Positions 24,355-33,274 of a stretch of 46,355 bases of DNA are shown here, one piece after another. Below the pieces are notes generated by a model, which was not told the origin of the DNA, ran no database searches, and saw nothing but the letters and a program-made list of their open reading frames with translations. How positions within the stretch are numbered: the stretch's first letter is position 1; each line of letters starts with the position of its first letter. Made by a program: the position numbers and the translations under genes. The DNA is from Verrucomicrobia bacterium 12-59-8 (GTDB lineage Bacteria; Verrucomicrobiota; Verrucomicrobiae; Verrucomicrobiales; Verrucomicrobiaceae), in NCBI GenBank assembly GCA_002279765.1, contig NCCR01000009.1, positions 1 to 46,355 on the forward strand, in the 5' to 3' direction.

Positions 24355-25737
24355 TTAGGCTGCGGCATCAATGGAATCGATTCGGATGAGCTTCTTGTTC
24401 ACAAACTCCTGAATGCCGTGGCTGGAGAGTTCCCGGCCGTAGCCGGAATGGTTGATGCCGCCGAATGGCAGGTCGGGTGTGGTCCAAGTCGGGTGATTAA
24501 TGAAAACCATCCCGGTGTCGATGCAGCTCGCCACACGCCTGCCACGTGCGACATCCTGGGTGAAGACGGAGCCGCCGAGACCAAAGTCGGAGTCATTGGC
24601 GAGCGCGATGGCTTCTTCCTCGTTCCTCACTCGGAAGAAAAGTGCCACGGGGCCAAAAAACTCCTCACGGTATGCCGGGTTGTCCGCCTTGATGTCCAGC
24701 AAGATCGTCGGCTCCATGAAGGAGCCCGGGCGGTCCAGTCTTTGGCCGCCCATCAACAGCTTGGCCCCACGAGAGACAGCTCGTTCGACTTGATCTAGCA
24801 GATGCAGCAAAGCACCTTCCGTCGAAAGCGGGCCAAGCGTGGTCGCCGGGTCCATTGGATCGCCAGGTTTGAGTGCTTGGAGCGCGGCTTGGAACTTGTC
24901 TAGAAAGCGGTCCGCCATCGACTCGACGACGATGAAGCGCTTCGCCGCCACGCAGCACTGGCCCATGTTGTTCATCTTGGCCCACACGGCCCACTTCACC
25001 GTCTTGTCGAGATCAGCGTCTTCCAGCACAATGAAAGCATCGCTGCCGCCGAGTTCCATCGTCGTTTTTTTGACGTTCTGACCCGCCCGTGCGGCGACTT
25101 CTTTGGCGGCAGCCATGCCTCCGGTTAATGCCACACCTTGGATGCGCGGATCGTCAATGACCTGATTCACCTGATCGTGTGTGATCAGCAGATTCGTGTA
25201 GGCACCCACGGGTGCGCCAGCATCCAGCCACAGCTTCTCAAACGCGATGGCGCACTGTGGAACACAGCCCGCGTGTTTCACCACGACGACGTTGCCGGCC
25301 ATCAGATTCGGCGCGGCAAATCGTGCGAGCTGGTAATATGGAAAGTTCCACGGCTGGACGCCGAAGATGACACCCAACGGAGCGCTTTCGATCACAGCCT
25401 CGCCAGAGCCCGGATTGAGATGCTCAGGAGCTAGGAACCGTTCTGCATTCTTGGCGTAGTAGGCAATGATGGCGGCACTCAGCGTCACTTCACCGCGAGA
25501 TTCAGCAATGAGCTTGCCCATTTCCAGCGTTACCGGCCGGGCGTATTCCTCCGTCTGCTGGCTCATGATCTGCGCTGCTCTTCCCACCACGGCTGCTCGC
25601 TCTGCGAAAGAGGTGTGACGCCATTTTTCAAAGCAGCTCTGTGCAGTGGTGATAGCTGATGAAAGCTGCGCGTCGCTGAATGTGTCGAAGCTCTTGATGA
25701 CTTCGCCGTTGTATGGATTGATGCTCTGGTAGGACAT
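24355..25737 (-). CDS. NAD(P)-dependent aldehyde dehydrogenase (succinate-semialdehyde type)
   Basis: The 460-residue enzyme oxidises an aldehyde to its acid. It shows the Sad/GabD-like start SINPYNGEVI, GVQPWNFPYYQLARF (cofactor and substrate tunnel), TMELGGSDAFIVLEDADLD (general-base Glu in ELGG) and NMGQCCVAAKRFIV with the nucleophilic Cys after GQ. EEFFGPV and FGGINHSGYGREL close the domain. The short 460-residue form without the N-terminal extension fits the succinate-semialdehyde/aldehyde subfamily. The real substrate cannot be told from sequence. It follows the PRC-barrel gene by 35 bp and belongs to that operon. Confidence 0.92.
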   Translation of the reverse strand: MSYQSINPYNGEVIKSFDTFSDAQLSSAITTAQSCFEKWRHTSFAERAAVVGRAAQIMSQQTEEYARPVTLEMGKLIAESRGEVTLSAAIIAYYAKNAERFLAPEHLNPGSGEAVIESAPLGVIFGVQPWNFPYYQLARFAAPNLMAGNVVVVKHAGCVPQCAIAFEKLWLDAGAPVGAYTNLLITHDQVNQVIDDPRIQGVALTGGMAAAKEVAARAGQNVKKTTMELGGSDAFIVLEDADLDKTVKWAVWAKMNNMGQCCVAAKRFIVVESMADRFLDKFQAALQALKPGDPMDPATTLGPLSTEGALLHLLDQVERAVSRGAKLLMGGQRLDRPGSFMEPTILLDIKADNPAYREEFFGPVALFFRVRNEEEAIALANDSDFGLGGSVFTQDVARGRRVASCIDTGMVFINHPTWTTPDLPFGGINHSGYGRELSSHGIQEFVNKKLIRIDSIDAAA

Positions 25738-25772
25738 GATTTTGCGGGCTCCGGTTGGGGTATTGATTGGCG

Positions 25773-26516
25773 CTAAACAGACCAGTGCCCGGGGCGGTTA
25801 TAGTGCTCATGCAGACTGATCTCATAGGATCGTGTCAGCTGGGAATCTCCGTTGTATTCGGGGGAATGTTTGACTTCCTCGCGGGTAAGATTGATCGAGA
25901 TGTTGGACTCGCCCCAGTTCACGCTTTCGATCCACTTGGGGGAGATGAGAAACCTTTTTCCGGGAAGCCAGTAGCGGGTTGTAATAACGACATACCGGAT
26001 GGCCCAGGTCGCATCATCAATGATGAAATCCTCCACATGGCCTATCTCGCCGTCCGTGGCCTCAATGTCGTAGTCAGAGACCTCATGCGTGCTGCGCAGG
26101 TTTGGATCCCACTCCCGCTTGTCATTGACAGCGGAGCCCCACTGATCGCGATCCCGCATAATCTGGGGGAAATTTCCCCAGGCGTCTGCGCCGCTCCAAT
26201 AATTTGGCCAGCCATAGTAGCCGTAGTAATCTTCTTCATATTGGTGGGAAACAGGTTTGTCGGTGTCCAGAGATGGACTCTCCTGGATCTGCTTCTTGGT
26301 CAGGTTGACCGCGATTTGCTGCTTGTCAGGCATGACGCCGACGAGCGCATAGGGGGAGATTAAAACCTGACTTCCTGTCAGCCAGCCACCGGTGTCCGCC
26401 ACCAGATAGCGCACGGTCCAGTGCCGATCATCAAAGTAGAATTCGCGGGCTTTCCCCATCTCGCCGTCCAGGCCTTCCAGTTTGTAACCCTTGAGTGATG
26501 TGGCGGAAATGAGCAT
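25773..26516 (-). CDS. Double PRC-barrel domain stress protein (copy 2)
   Basis: At 247 residues it is a close paralogue of the protein at 3288-4055. The two repeats are SLKGYKLEGLDGEMGKAREF with VRYLVADTGGWL, and ATDGEIGHVEDFIIDDATWA with IRYVVITTRYWLPGKRFLIS. The linker keeps the same Tyr/Gly/Trp composition (DYYGYYGWPNYW) and the DPNLRSTHEV box. It differs in lacking the short C-terminal extension of copy 1. It is the first gene of its operon; the palindrome at 26582 lies 65 nt upstream of its ATG. The stop codon is TAG. Confidence 0.85.
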   Translation of the reverse strand: MLISATSLKGYKLEGLDGEMGKAREFYFDDRHWTVRYLVADTGGWLTGSQVLISPYALVGVMPDKQQIAVNLTKKQIQESPSLDTDKPVSHQYEEDYYGYYGWPNYWSGADAWGNFPQIMRDRDQWGSAVNDKREWDPNLRSTHEVSDYDIEATDGEIGHVEDFIIDDATWAIRYVVITTRYWLPGKRFLISPKWIESVNWGESNISINLTREEVKHSPEYNGDSQLTRSYEISLHEHYNRPGHWSV

Positions 26517-26581
26517 GGTCTTGTGTTCCTGAAGTGAGTACTGAAAACAACCGACCCTGCCTTGACCGCAGCCGTTCCGAT

Positions 26582-26598
26582 ATGGGGTGTATCCCCAC
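26582..26598 (-). promoter_or_regulatory. Island palindrome, site 6 (PRC-barrel / ALDH operon)
   Basis: ATGGGGTGTATCCCCAC has a nearly symmetric G4-N5-C4 core and lies 65 nt upstream of the PRC-barrel ATG. It sits only 9 bp beyond the acetate kinase stop, in the narrow gap between the two operons. I see no strong -10 hexamer at the position favoured by other sites. Confidence 0.65.
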
Positions 26599-26607
26599 TT
26601 AGCGGAT

Positions 26608-27774
26608 TCACGGCGCCGCCATCCGCAGGACCAGACGTGCGATCATGACTTCTTCATCCGTGTGGATGACACGGACATGCACCCGACCTGAAGCGCTGGA
26701 GATGACCTCTTCATGGTTCTCATTGCGCTGCGCATTGATCTCGATGCCCAGAAACTCCAGACCCGCACAGATGCGTGCGCGAACAGAGGCGCTGTTTTCA
26801 CCCATGCCACCGGCAAAGACGAGAGTGTCGATGCCGCCGAGAATAGCGGCAAAGGAGCCGATCCACTTTTTGGCCTGATAGCAAAACAGCGCCACCGCTT
26901 CAGCAGCACGCACATCCGTATCCTCCAGCGTCAGCAGATCCCGCATGTCAGAGCTGGTTTCAGAGACGCCCAGCAGGCCGGACTCATGATTCGCGAGATG
27001 CTGAAACTGCGTGGCTCTCATGCCTTCCGTGCGGGACAAAAAACTGACCAGTCCGGGATCAAGATCACCACAGCGCGTGCTCATCACCAGACCCGAGGTC
27101 GGAGTGAAGCCCATGCTCGTGTCCATCCCCTGCCCTTCACACACGGCAGCCATGCTGGCCCCGTTTCCCAGATGCGCCAAAATCACACGCCCACTTGTCG
27201 CGGCGTGATCCCCGAGACGTACGAGCTCCTCCATCAGATACGCATAGGACAAACCGTGAAAGCCATAGCGCTGCACGCCCTTGGCTTCATACCGGCGCGG
27301 GATCGCCATCATCTTGGCCACGCGCGGCATGGACTGGTGGAAGGCGGTGTCAAAACAAGCCGTCTGCGCGAGCTGCGGGTGCCGCTTTTGAATCGCCTCA
27401 ATCAGCTCAATCTCACGCGGCAGATGCTCCGGGTCATAAAAGCGGATGCTGCGCAGTTCTTCCAGCAATGCCTCGGTGATCCGTTCCGGTGCGGTGTGGT
27501 GCATGCCATGCACGATGCGATGCCCCACGGCGGTCACCCGTTTAAACACAGGCTGAAGCTCCACCCAGTTCAGCAGAAACTCCGTCGCGGCAGTTCCCTC
27601 GGGCACCACGAGACTTCCGTCAGCGTCTCCCGCTTCCTTGAAGGTTAATGTCGCATCTGGGGAGCCGATGCGGTCCACCTTGCCGTGGAGCTGTTTCTCC
27701 AGCGTCCCACCCGCCTGATAAAAAGCAAAGCGGATGCTGGAAGACCCCGCATTGATCGTGAGGATGGATTGCAT
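26608..27774 (-). CDS. ackA: Acetate kinase
   Basis: It transfers the phosphate of acetyl phosphate to ADP, making ATP and acetate (reversible). The 388-residue protein has the ASKHA-fold motifs: LTINAGSSSIRFAFYQ at the N-terminus (acetate kinase signature 1 with Ser in place of Lys in SSxK), GHRIVHGMHHT, FDTAFHQSMP, YGFHGLSYAY (signature 2), AHLGNGASMAAVCEGQGMDT and the C-terminal FAGGMGENSASVRARIC. No phosphotransacetylase gene is in the window. Phosphoketolase at 5707-8076 makes acetyl phosphate directly, so AckA can work without it. It lies 17 bp downstream of a small hypothetical gene that carries the operon's palindrome. Confidence 0.95.
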   Translation of the reverse strand: MQSILTINAGSSSIRFAFYQAGGTLEKQLHGKVDRIGSPDATLTFKEAGDADGSLVVPEGTAATEFLLNWVELQPVFKRVTAVGHRIVHGMHHTAPERITEALLEELRSIRFYDPEHLPREIELIEAIQKRHPQLAQTACFDTAFHQSMPRVAKMMAIPRRYEAKGVQRYGFHGLSYAYLMEELVRLGDHAATSGRVILAHLGNGASMAAVCEGQGMDTSMGFTPTSGLVMSTRCGDLDPGLVSFLSRTEGMRATQFQHLANHESGLLGVSETSSDMRDLLTLEDTDVRAAEAVALFCYQAKKWIGSFAAILGGIDTLVFAGGMGENSASVRARICAGLEFLGIEINAQRNENHEEVISSASGRVHVRVIHTDEEVMIARLVLRMAAP

Positions 27775-27791
27775 CGTATTGGCAGTCGCGT

Positions 27792-28091
27792 TCAGCGTTG
27801 TTCACCCTTCGGCTTGTTGAGATTCGCGGACAGGCGCTGCTCCAGGCCAGCTTCGTCGTTGCCTGCATCGACCAGTTGCTCCGCAATGGTCTCGTCGTTT
27901 TCAGCGGGCTTAATTGCGACGCGATGACTTCCAGCGTCAGCCGTTTCATTCCACGCTATGATGTTAGCTGTTCCAGGAATGGTTTCCGGTGCCTGAAGCG
28001 CTTTGTTTTCATGGGCTGCGTCCTCCAGCACCTTCTCATTGAGATCGTCGATATCCGAAAGTTCCTGCGTCGTCTTGATCGTGGGTTTCAT
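27792..28091 (-). CDS. Small acidic hypothetical protein
   Basis: The 99-residue, acidic and hydrophilic product (MKPTIKTTQELSDIDDLNEK at the start, ANLNKPKGEQR at the end) has no hydrophobic segment and no motif I recognise; it is probably largely helical or disordered. Support for it being a real gene comes from its clean ATG, the palindrome 38 nt upstream, and the 17-bp gap to ackA on the same strand. Its role is unknown. Confidence 0.65.
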   Translation of the reverse strand: MKPTIKTTQELSDIDDLNEKVLEDAAHENKALQAPETIPGTANIIAWNETADAGSHRVAIKPAENDETIAEQLVDAGNDEAGLEQRLSANLNKPKGEQR

Positions 28092-28129
28092 AATGGCACA
28101 TACCCTTCATGCCATGGGTGCATGCATCC

Positions 28130-28146
28130 ATGGGGTCTTCACCCCA
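28130..28146 (-). promoter_or_regulatory. Island palindrome, site 7 (small protein-ackA operon)
   Basis: ATGGGGTCTTCACCCCA is one of the most symmetric copies: TGGGGT and ACCCCA around CTTC, with a 6-nt gap between G4 and C4. It lies 38 nt upstream of the ATG at 28089-28091. Possible -10 elements are CATGAA and TATGTG, 19-33 nt past its edge. Confidence 0.75.
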
Positions 28147-28272
28147 AACAGGGAAAGCATGAAAGTAGCCTTGTTCCTGCGGAACAACGAACCCGCTCCG
28201 CCTCGCCCACATCTCACGTCAGTCCATGCCGACTCCAATTGCGGTGCCCTCCCTTGTTGCACAGCAACAAGG
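28147..28272. other. Gap between histidine kinase end and site 7
   Basis: These 126 bp hold no gene. They contain an inexact repeat of GTAGCCTTGTTCCTGCGG and GTTGCACAGCAACAAGGCTA around 28164-28275. The TAGCCTTGTT / AACAAGGCTA pair is inverted, so the region may fold into a long stem downstream of the kinase gene and act as a terminator. Confidence 0.4.
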
Positions 28273-30405
28273 CTACTTTTTTGCCACCTTCCCCTTCTTG
28301 CCTCTCTTCGCCCGGCTCACGGTCTTCCCCACCGGGATCACCGCACGGATCGTCGTTCCCTTGCCGCTCGCGGACACAATGCTGAACACGCCATTCACCA
28401 TCTCCACGCGTTCGCGCATTCCTGTGAGTCCGAGGCGCTGGCTCCACTTGGGGGAGGAGAGAAGTTCCACGTCGAATGCCTTGCCATCATCCGTGATCTC
28501 CAGGCACACACCACCCCGCGCCAGACGCAGGCTCACTCGCACATTCTTCGCCTTCGCATGCTTGCCCACATTCACGAGTGCTTCCTGCGCCACGCGGTAA
28601 AGCACGGTGCGCTTGTCGTTGTCCAGGGTCTCAACTCTGGGAGAAGCGGTGAAGTCAATCTTGTGGCCTTTGCGTTTGGGAATTTCTTCGATGTAGGTGC
28701 GCAGCGTCGGTATCAGGCCCAGCTGGTCCAGCATCGCCGGCCGCAGCTCACGCGCGTAGTCGTGGACGATTTTCACGGACTTTTCCACCAGTTCACGCAC
28801 CGGTGCCATGGCGCGCTCATCCACCCCCGCCGTGCGGGTGAAAACCGCCAGCCGCACATTGATGCCGATCAGCACTTGGCTGATTTTATCATGCAGTTCA
28901 TGGCTGATCTCCTTGCGCTGATCCTCCAGGGCAAGAAGGTTCTGGTGGGACGACTCACGCAGCTTTTTCTGCAGCAGTCGCGATTGATTCAGCAGATCCT
29001 GCGCATGCTGCTCGCTCATCTTGAGGGCGGCCTCCATGGCCTCACGGCGGATGATCTCCTGCTTGAGCTTGGCATTGGAGGCGGCCAGCACCTCGACGCG
29101 TCGCTGGGCTTCCTCCGCACGCTTGCGCTCGGTGATGTCATTGAAAAAGCAGACCACGCGATGATCTCCAGATGGCAGCGTGACCCGCTGGATCTGCCAT
29201 TCATAGGCTTCCGTCACCCGCGTGTCATTGCGCCTTTGCACAAACTCGGGCGACTGGTATGGCTCTCCGGTCTTCAGCGTGTGCCGGAAACGCTTCTCCA
29301 CTGCATCCGCCACCCGCTTCGGCCAGAGGATGTGGGTCACTTCCGCAAAGTTGCGTCCGATCAGCGGCTCGATGTTGTTGAACGAAGGCATCGCCTTGGG
29401 ATTGACCTGGACGATGCGCATCTGCTCATCAATGACATAGACGCCAAAGGGAGCCTGGTTCAGCAGTGCCGCAAACAGCGCCTCGTTGCGGCGCAGGATG
29501 TCCTCCACCTGTTTGCGCTTGGAGATGTCCCGCACCGTTTTGGACACGCCCAAAATTTCGCCGCGTGAATCTTTAATGGGGGATACCGTGACCGAGACAT
29601 CGATGAGCTTCCCGCTCTTCATCAGCCGCTGCGCTTCAAAGTGCTGAACAAAGTCACCCCCTTTGATTTTCTCCAGGTTGAGCTTCTCCTCCTTCTGCCT
29701 CTCAGGCGGAATCAGCCGCATGATGGACGTCCCCACCATTTCCTTGGAGGAGTAGCCGAAGATCTTCGTCGCCCCCATGTTCCAGCTGGTGATGATGGAG
29801 TCTAGATTCTTGCCAATGATGGCATCATCCGAAGATTCGATGATCGCCGCCAGCCGCGCGGAGGCCAGCTCCGCCTCCTTGCGCACGGTGATGTCCATCA
29901 CCACCGCATGGCACTCCTGCTCATTGATCCGGCGCCTGGCCGCGACGTTGACGATGAGCGCAGGCTGGTCATGGCGCTGCAGCACGAAGTCGCCTGACTG
30001 CCGCGCATCATCGGCAAAGACCCGGGCCAGAAAGTCACTGAAGCTCCGGCGTTCCCTGCTCTCCAGCAGCATGCCAAAGCGCTGCCCCAGCAGCGTGGAG
30101 CGCTGCATTCCCACCATGGTGGTGCCGGTGAGATTGACCTGCTGGATCGTGCCGTCGTTGGTGAGGGTGAAATAACCGACCGGGGCGAAGTCGTAGAGTT
30201 CGGTGAACTTCTCCAACCCTTCATCCACCTCGGCCTTGGTGAGCTTGAGCTCTTCGTTTTGCAGTTCCAGCTCGATCTGGTGGATCTGCAGTTCCTGCAG
30301 CGTGCGCTGCGCGTCCGCGTGGTCTGCCACGGTCAGCGTTTTCGCCGGCTGCTCGCGCATCTGGCGTTCCGCACGGCGGCGTAAATCTAGGGTGGCTGCT
30401 TTCAT
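28273..30405 (-). CDS. PAS-containing HisKA_3 sensor histidine kinase
   Basis: A 710-residue soluble kinase without membrane segments. A helical N-terminus (LQELQIHQIELELQNEELKL) is followed by three PAS domains (about 65-175, 185-305 and 315-430; boundaries marked by MDITVRKEAEL, VRDISKRKQVE and FNDITERKRAE). A HisKA_3 dimerisation domain carries the phospho-acceptor in EISHELHDKISQVL, and a HATPase has RVAQEALVNVGKHA, ITDDGKAFDV and GLTGMRERVEMV. Kinases of this class phosphorylate NarL/FixJ regulators. It is coupled to the CheB-CheR gene by a 4-bp overlap. Its ligand is unknown; PAS domains may bind haem, flavin or small molecules, but no diagnostic residue can be assigned by eye. Confidence 0.92.
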   Translation of the reverse strand: MKAATLDLRRRAERQMREQPAKTLTVADHADAQRTLQELQIHQIELELQNEELKLTKAEVDEGLEKFTELYDFAPVGYFTLTNDGTIQQVNLTGTTMVGMQRSTLLGQRFGMLLESRERRSFSDFLARVFADDARQSGDFVLQRHDQPALIVNVAARRRINEQECHAVVMDITVRKEAELASARLAAIIESSDDAIIGKNLDSIITSWNMGATKIFGYSSKEMVGTSIMRLIPPERQKEEKLNLEKIKGGDFVQHFEAQRLMKSGKLIDVSVTVSPIKDSRGEILGVSKTVRDISKRKQVEDILRRNEALFAALLNQAPFGVYVIDEQMRIVQVNPKAMPSFNNIEPLIGRNFAEVTHILWPKRVADAVEKRFRHTLKTGEPYQSPEFVQRRNDTRVTEAYEWQIQRVTLPSGDHRVVCFFNDITERKRAEEAQRRVEVLAASNAKLKQEIIRREAMEAALKMSEQHAQDLLNQSRLLQKKLRESSHQNLLALEDQRKEISHELHDKISQVLIGINVRLAVFTRTAGVDERAMAPVRELVEKSVKIVHDYARELRPAMLDQLGLIPTLRTYIEEIPKRKGHKIDFTASPRVETLDNDKRTVLYRVAQEALVNVGKHAKAKNVRVSLRLARGGVCLEITDDGKAFDVELLSSPKWSQRLGLTGMRERVEMVNGVFSIVSASGKGTTIRAVIPVGKTVSRAKRGKKGKVAKK

Positions 30406-33122
30406 GGTTTGGATTTCCGTGGAGGTGCAGCCCCGCTGCGGCGTTTGGATTTGCCCAGGGCATTGTCCAGCGCGCGGTTCTGCTCTTCGGCGTGCTGGGT
30501 CATCTTGCGGTGCTGTTCCCGCAGCTCGGCCTCGATTTTCTTCGACGCAGTGATGTCGGCAAAGGTGATGACCACGCCATCGATGCGGTTGTCCACCGTG
30601 CGGTAGGGCATGATGCGCACCGTGAACCAGCGGCCGTTCTGCGTGGCGATGGAGCGCTCGCTGAAAACAAGCGTGCGCAGCACCTCGTGCGCGTCCTTGA
30701 CCAGTTCAGGGTAGAGCAGGTCGGAGGCGAGGTCGGTGATGGGGCGGCCCACATCCGTGGCGATGAATTTGATGATCGTCTTCGCCTGCAGCGTGAAGCG
30801 GCGCACATGCAGGTCGTTGTCCAGAAACACGGTGGCGATGTCCGTGCTGTTGAGCAGGTTCTTCATGTCATTGTTCGTGCCGGAGAGCTCGTCCAGCTTG
30901 GCCTGCAGTTCGGCATTCACGGTTTGCAGCTCTTCATTGAGCGACTGCATCTCCTCCTTGGAGGTCATGAGCTCCTCGTTGGTGGACTGCAGTTCCTCAT
31001 TGGTGGATTGCAGCTCCTCGTTCATGGACTTCAGCTCCTCCTGCGAAGTCTGCATCTCCTCGCGCCCTGCCTGCACTTCATCGCGGGCATGCTTGAGTTC
31101 ATTTTGCAGCTCGCGCTGCATGGCCCCGTGGCTGGCCGTGGCCTTGCCTTTCGCAGGAGCAGGCAGGCTCTCGGCAGGGATGACCGTTTCAGTAAACACG
31201 ATGAGGATCATGCCAAACAGCTCCTTCGGCTCCTCAATGGCCTGCACCATGATGTCCACGGCACGTGTGTCGGACGGGGGCCCGAGTTTGATGCCATGGG
31301 CGGTGACCGTGCCTTTCTTCCGGATGACTTTCTGCAACGCGCTGGAGAGCTCGTTGCGCAGTCCGTCATGCGCCATGGCGATGACATTCCAGTTCGCCTT
31401 GCCGGCGGCGGGCTCCAGAAATTTGCCGGTTCTCCCGCTGATGTAGAGGATGTCCCCGTGCTCGTTCACCAGCACGGCGGGCGGTGCGTAGCGCTGCTGC
31501 AGCATCTGATCGGCCAGGGATTGCAGGCTGGGAGACGGAGCACGCGCTGATGTTTGCGATTCCTGGCGGTTCGTCTGGGTCGGCACATACACGGCGGGGA
31601 AGTCCAGGTGACTGCCCTGCATGGCGGTTTCGTTGCGCTGAAAAATGCGCTCCTTCAGCGCCAGCGCAGTGAACAGGTGCGTGAAGTTGCCAATGCTCTC
31701 CGCACTGCCAAGAAACAGCACCCCGCCGGGGTTCAGGCTGTAATGGAACAGCGGAAACAGCTTCTTCTGCAACTCCGGGGTGAGATAAATAAGCAGGTTC
31801 CGACAGCTCAGGATGTCCAGCTTGGTGAACGGCGGGTCCATGATGAGATTCTGCGGTGCAAAGATCACCATGGAGCGGATCTCCTTGTTCACCCGGTAGC
31901 CGCCTTCCTCCTTGATGAAAAAGCGCGTCAGCCGCGCAGGCGAAACATCCGCCACGATGTTCTCGGGAAAGAGCCCCAGGCGTGCTTTGTCGATGGCGTC
32001 TTTGTCCAGATCCGTGGCATAGATTTGCAGGGAGAAATTGTCCGTGGACTTGAGGGTCTTCAGCGTCTCCTTGAAGATCATGGCCAGCGAGTACGCCTCC
32101 TCACCGGAGGAGCAGCCCGCCACCCAGGCGCGCAGGGTGCTGCCTGGGGGCCGGTCCTTGAGCAGCAGCGGCAGCGCCTTGCTGGCCATCTGCTCCCAGG
32201 AGGCCTTGTCGCGGAAGAAATTCGTCACGCCGATGAGCAGCTCCTTGAAGAGGATGCCCAGCTCCTGCGGATTTTCCTGCAGATAGCGCACGTAGCCGCT
32301 GATCCTGCCCACCTGATGGATGCCCATGCGGCGCTCCACCCGCCGGTACAAAGTGCTGCGGCGGTACAGCGTGAAATCATGGCCGCTGTGCGCACGCAGC
32401 AGGATGACGATCTTCTCCAGCGCACTCTGCATTTTTTCATCCAGATGCAGTTCGGTCCTGGCAAGATGGGGCAGATGCCGCCGGTAGGCGATGAGTTTGT
32501 CCGGCAGTTCTTCAGCCGAAGCCACGATGTCCGCCAGCCCTGCGTCAATGACACTGCGCGGCATGGCATTGAACTTGGCCGTGGCCGGGTCCTGCACCAG
32601 CACGATGCCTGCTTTCTCCTTGATGGCGCGCAGTCCCAGCGTGCCATCACTCCCCATGCCCGAGAGGATGATGCCCACGCTCTGCTCACACTGATCCTGC
32701 GCGAGCGAGCGAAAGAAAAAGTCGATCGGCAGCCGCAGCCCGCGCGATTCCACGGGGGCCAGCAGATGCAGCACACCGCGCAGGATGGACATGTCGCTGT
32801 TCGGCGGGATCACATAGACGCAGTTCGGCTCCACCTTGGTGCGGTCCGTCACCTGCATCACCTTCAGCTTCGTGGCGCGTTGCAGCAGCTCGGGCATCAT
32901 GCCTTTCTGCGTGGGGTCCAGATGCTGCACGATGACATACGCCATGCCGCTGTCCTTGGGCACATGCGCAAGAAACTGCACCAGCGCCTCCAAACCTCCC
33001 GCTGAAGCACCGATGCCGACGATGGGAAACGCAGGGGCTTTTTTCGGCTGGACTTTCCCTGGCACAGGGGCGGCCGTTTTGGCCCTGTGTTTCGGCGCTG
33101 GAGATGATGCTGACTTTTTCAT
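30402..33122 (-). CDS. CheB-CheR-PAS fusion signalling protein
   Basis: The 906-residue protein combines a CheB methylesterase domain (about 32-220; active Ser in GIGASAGGLEAL, His in VQHLDPTQKG, Asp in LSGMGSDGTLG) and a CheR methyltransferase domain (about 235-490; RRVERRMGIHQ, AGCSSGEEAYSLAM, DILSCRNLLIYL). A PAS-like segment and a long coiled coil of repeated NEELQSTNEELQ units (about 650-735) precede a terminal PAS domain ending VVITFADITASKKIEAEL. No MCP, CheA or CheW is encoded nearby, so it is more likely an atypical sensory transducer acting with the coupled histidine kinase than part of chemotaxis. It lacks the receiver domain of classical CheB. Confidence 0.93.
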   Translation of the reverse strand: MKKSASSPAPKHRAKTAAPVPGKVQPKKAPAFPIVGIGASAGGLEALVQFLAHVPKDSGMAYVIVQHLDPTQKGMMPELLQRATKLKVMQVTDRTKVEPNCVYVIPPNSDMSILRGVLHLLAPVESRGLRLPIDFFFRSLAQDQCEQSVGIILSGMGSDGTLGLRAIKEKAGIVLVQDPATAKFNAMPRSVIDAGLADIVASAEELPDKLIAYRRHLPHLARTELHLDEKMQSALEKIVILLRAHSGHDFTLYRRSTLYRRVERRMGIHQVGRISGYVRYLQENPQELGILFKELLIGVTNFFRDKASWEQMASKALPLLLKDRPPGSTLRAWVAGCSSGEEAYSLAMIFKETLKTLKSTDNFSLQIYATDLDKDAIDKARLGLFPENIVADVSPARLTRFFIKEEGGYRVNKEIRSMVIFAPQNLIMDPPFTKLDILSCRNLLIYLTPELQKKLFPLFHYSLNPGGVLFLGSAESIGNFTHLFTALALKERIFQRNETAMQGSHLDFPAVYVPTQTNRQESQTSARAPSPSLQSLADQMLQQRYAPPAVLVNEHGDILYISGRTGKFLEPAAGKANWNVIAMAHDGLRNELSSALQKVIRKKGTVTAHGIKLGPPSDTRAVDIMVQAIEEPKELFGMILIVFTETVIPAESLPAPAKGKATASHGAMQRELQNELKHARDEVQAGREEMQTSQEELKSMNEELQSTNEELQSTNEELMTSKEEMQSLNEELQTVNAELQAKLDELSGTNNDMKNLLNSTDIATVFLDNDLHVRRFTLQAKTIIKFIATDVGRPITDLASDLLYPELVKDAHEVLRTLVFSERSIATQNGRWFTVRIMPYRTVDNRIDGVVITFADITASKKIEAELREQHRKMTQHAEEQNRALDNALGKSKRRSGAAPPRKSKP

Positions 33123-33222
33123 GAATCGATCACGAGCCCCGCCTTTTTGCCTCGGTAGCGACTGTGCCCTCAGCAGACTGCACGATCAGCCTTTTGTCGA
33201 GCGCGGTCAGCAGCGCTTCCTG

Positions 33223-33239
33223 TGGGGGAAACACCCCAT
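33223..33239. promoter_or_regulatory. Island palindrome, site 8 (between CheB-CheR and lipoprotein genes)
   Basis: TGGGGGAAACACCCCAT lies in the divergent region. It is 35 nt upstream of the plus-strand glycine-zipper lipoprotein (ACCCCAT half nearest the gene, CTAGCT as possible -10) and 100 nt upstream of the minus-strand CheB-CheR gene. It is nearly symmetric and could serve both. Confidence 0.7.
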
Positions 33240-33274
33240 GGCGATTGAGAAGAGTGTACGGCTAGCTGTCCGCC

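Noticed and set aside
28003..29568. 521-residue plus-strand frame
   Set aside because: It is antisense to the histidine kinase whose PAS, HisKA_3 and HATPase motifs are clear; similar long antisense frames over other GC-rich genes were rejected for the same reason.
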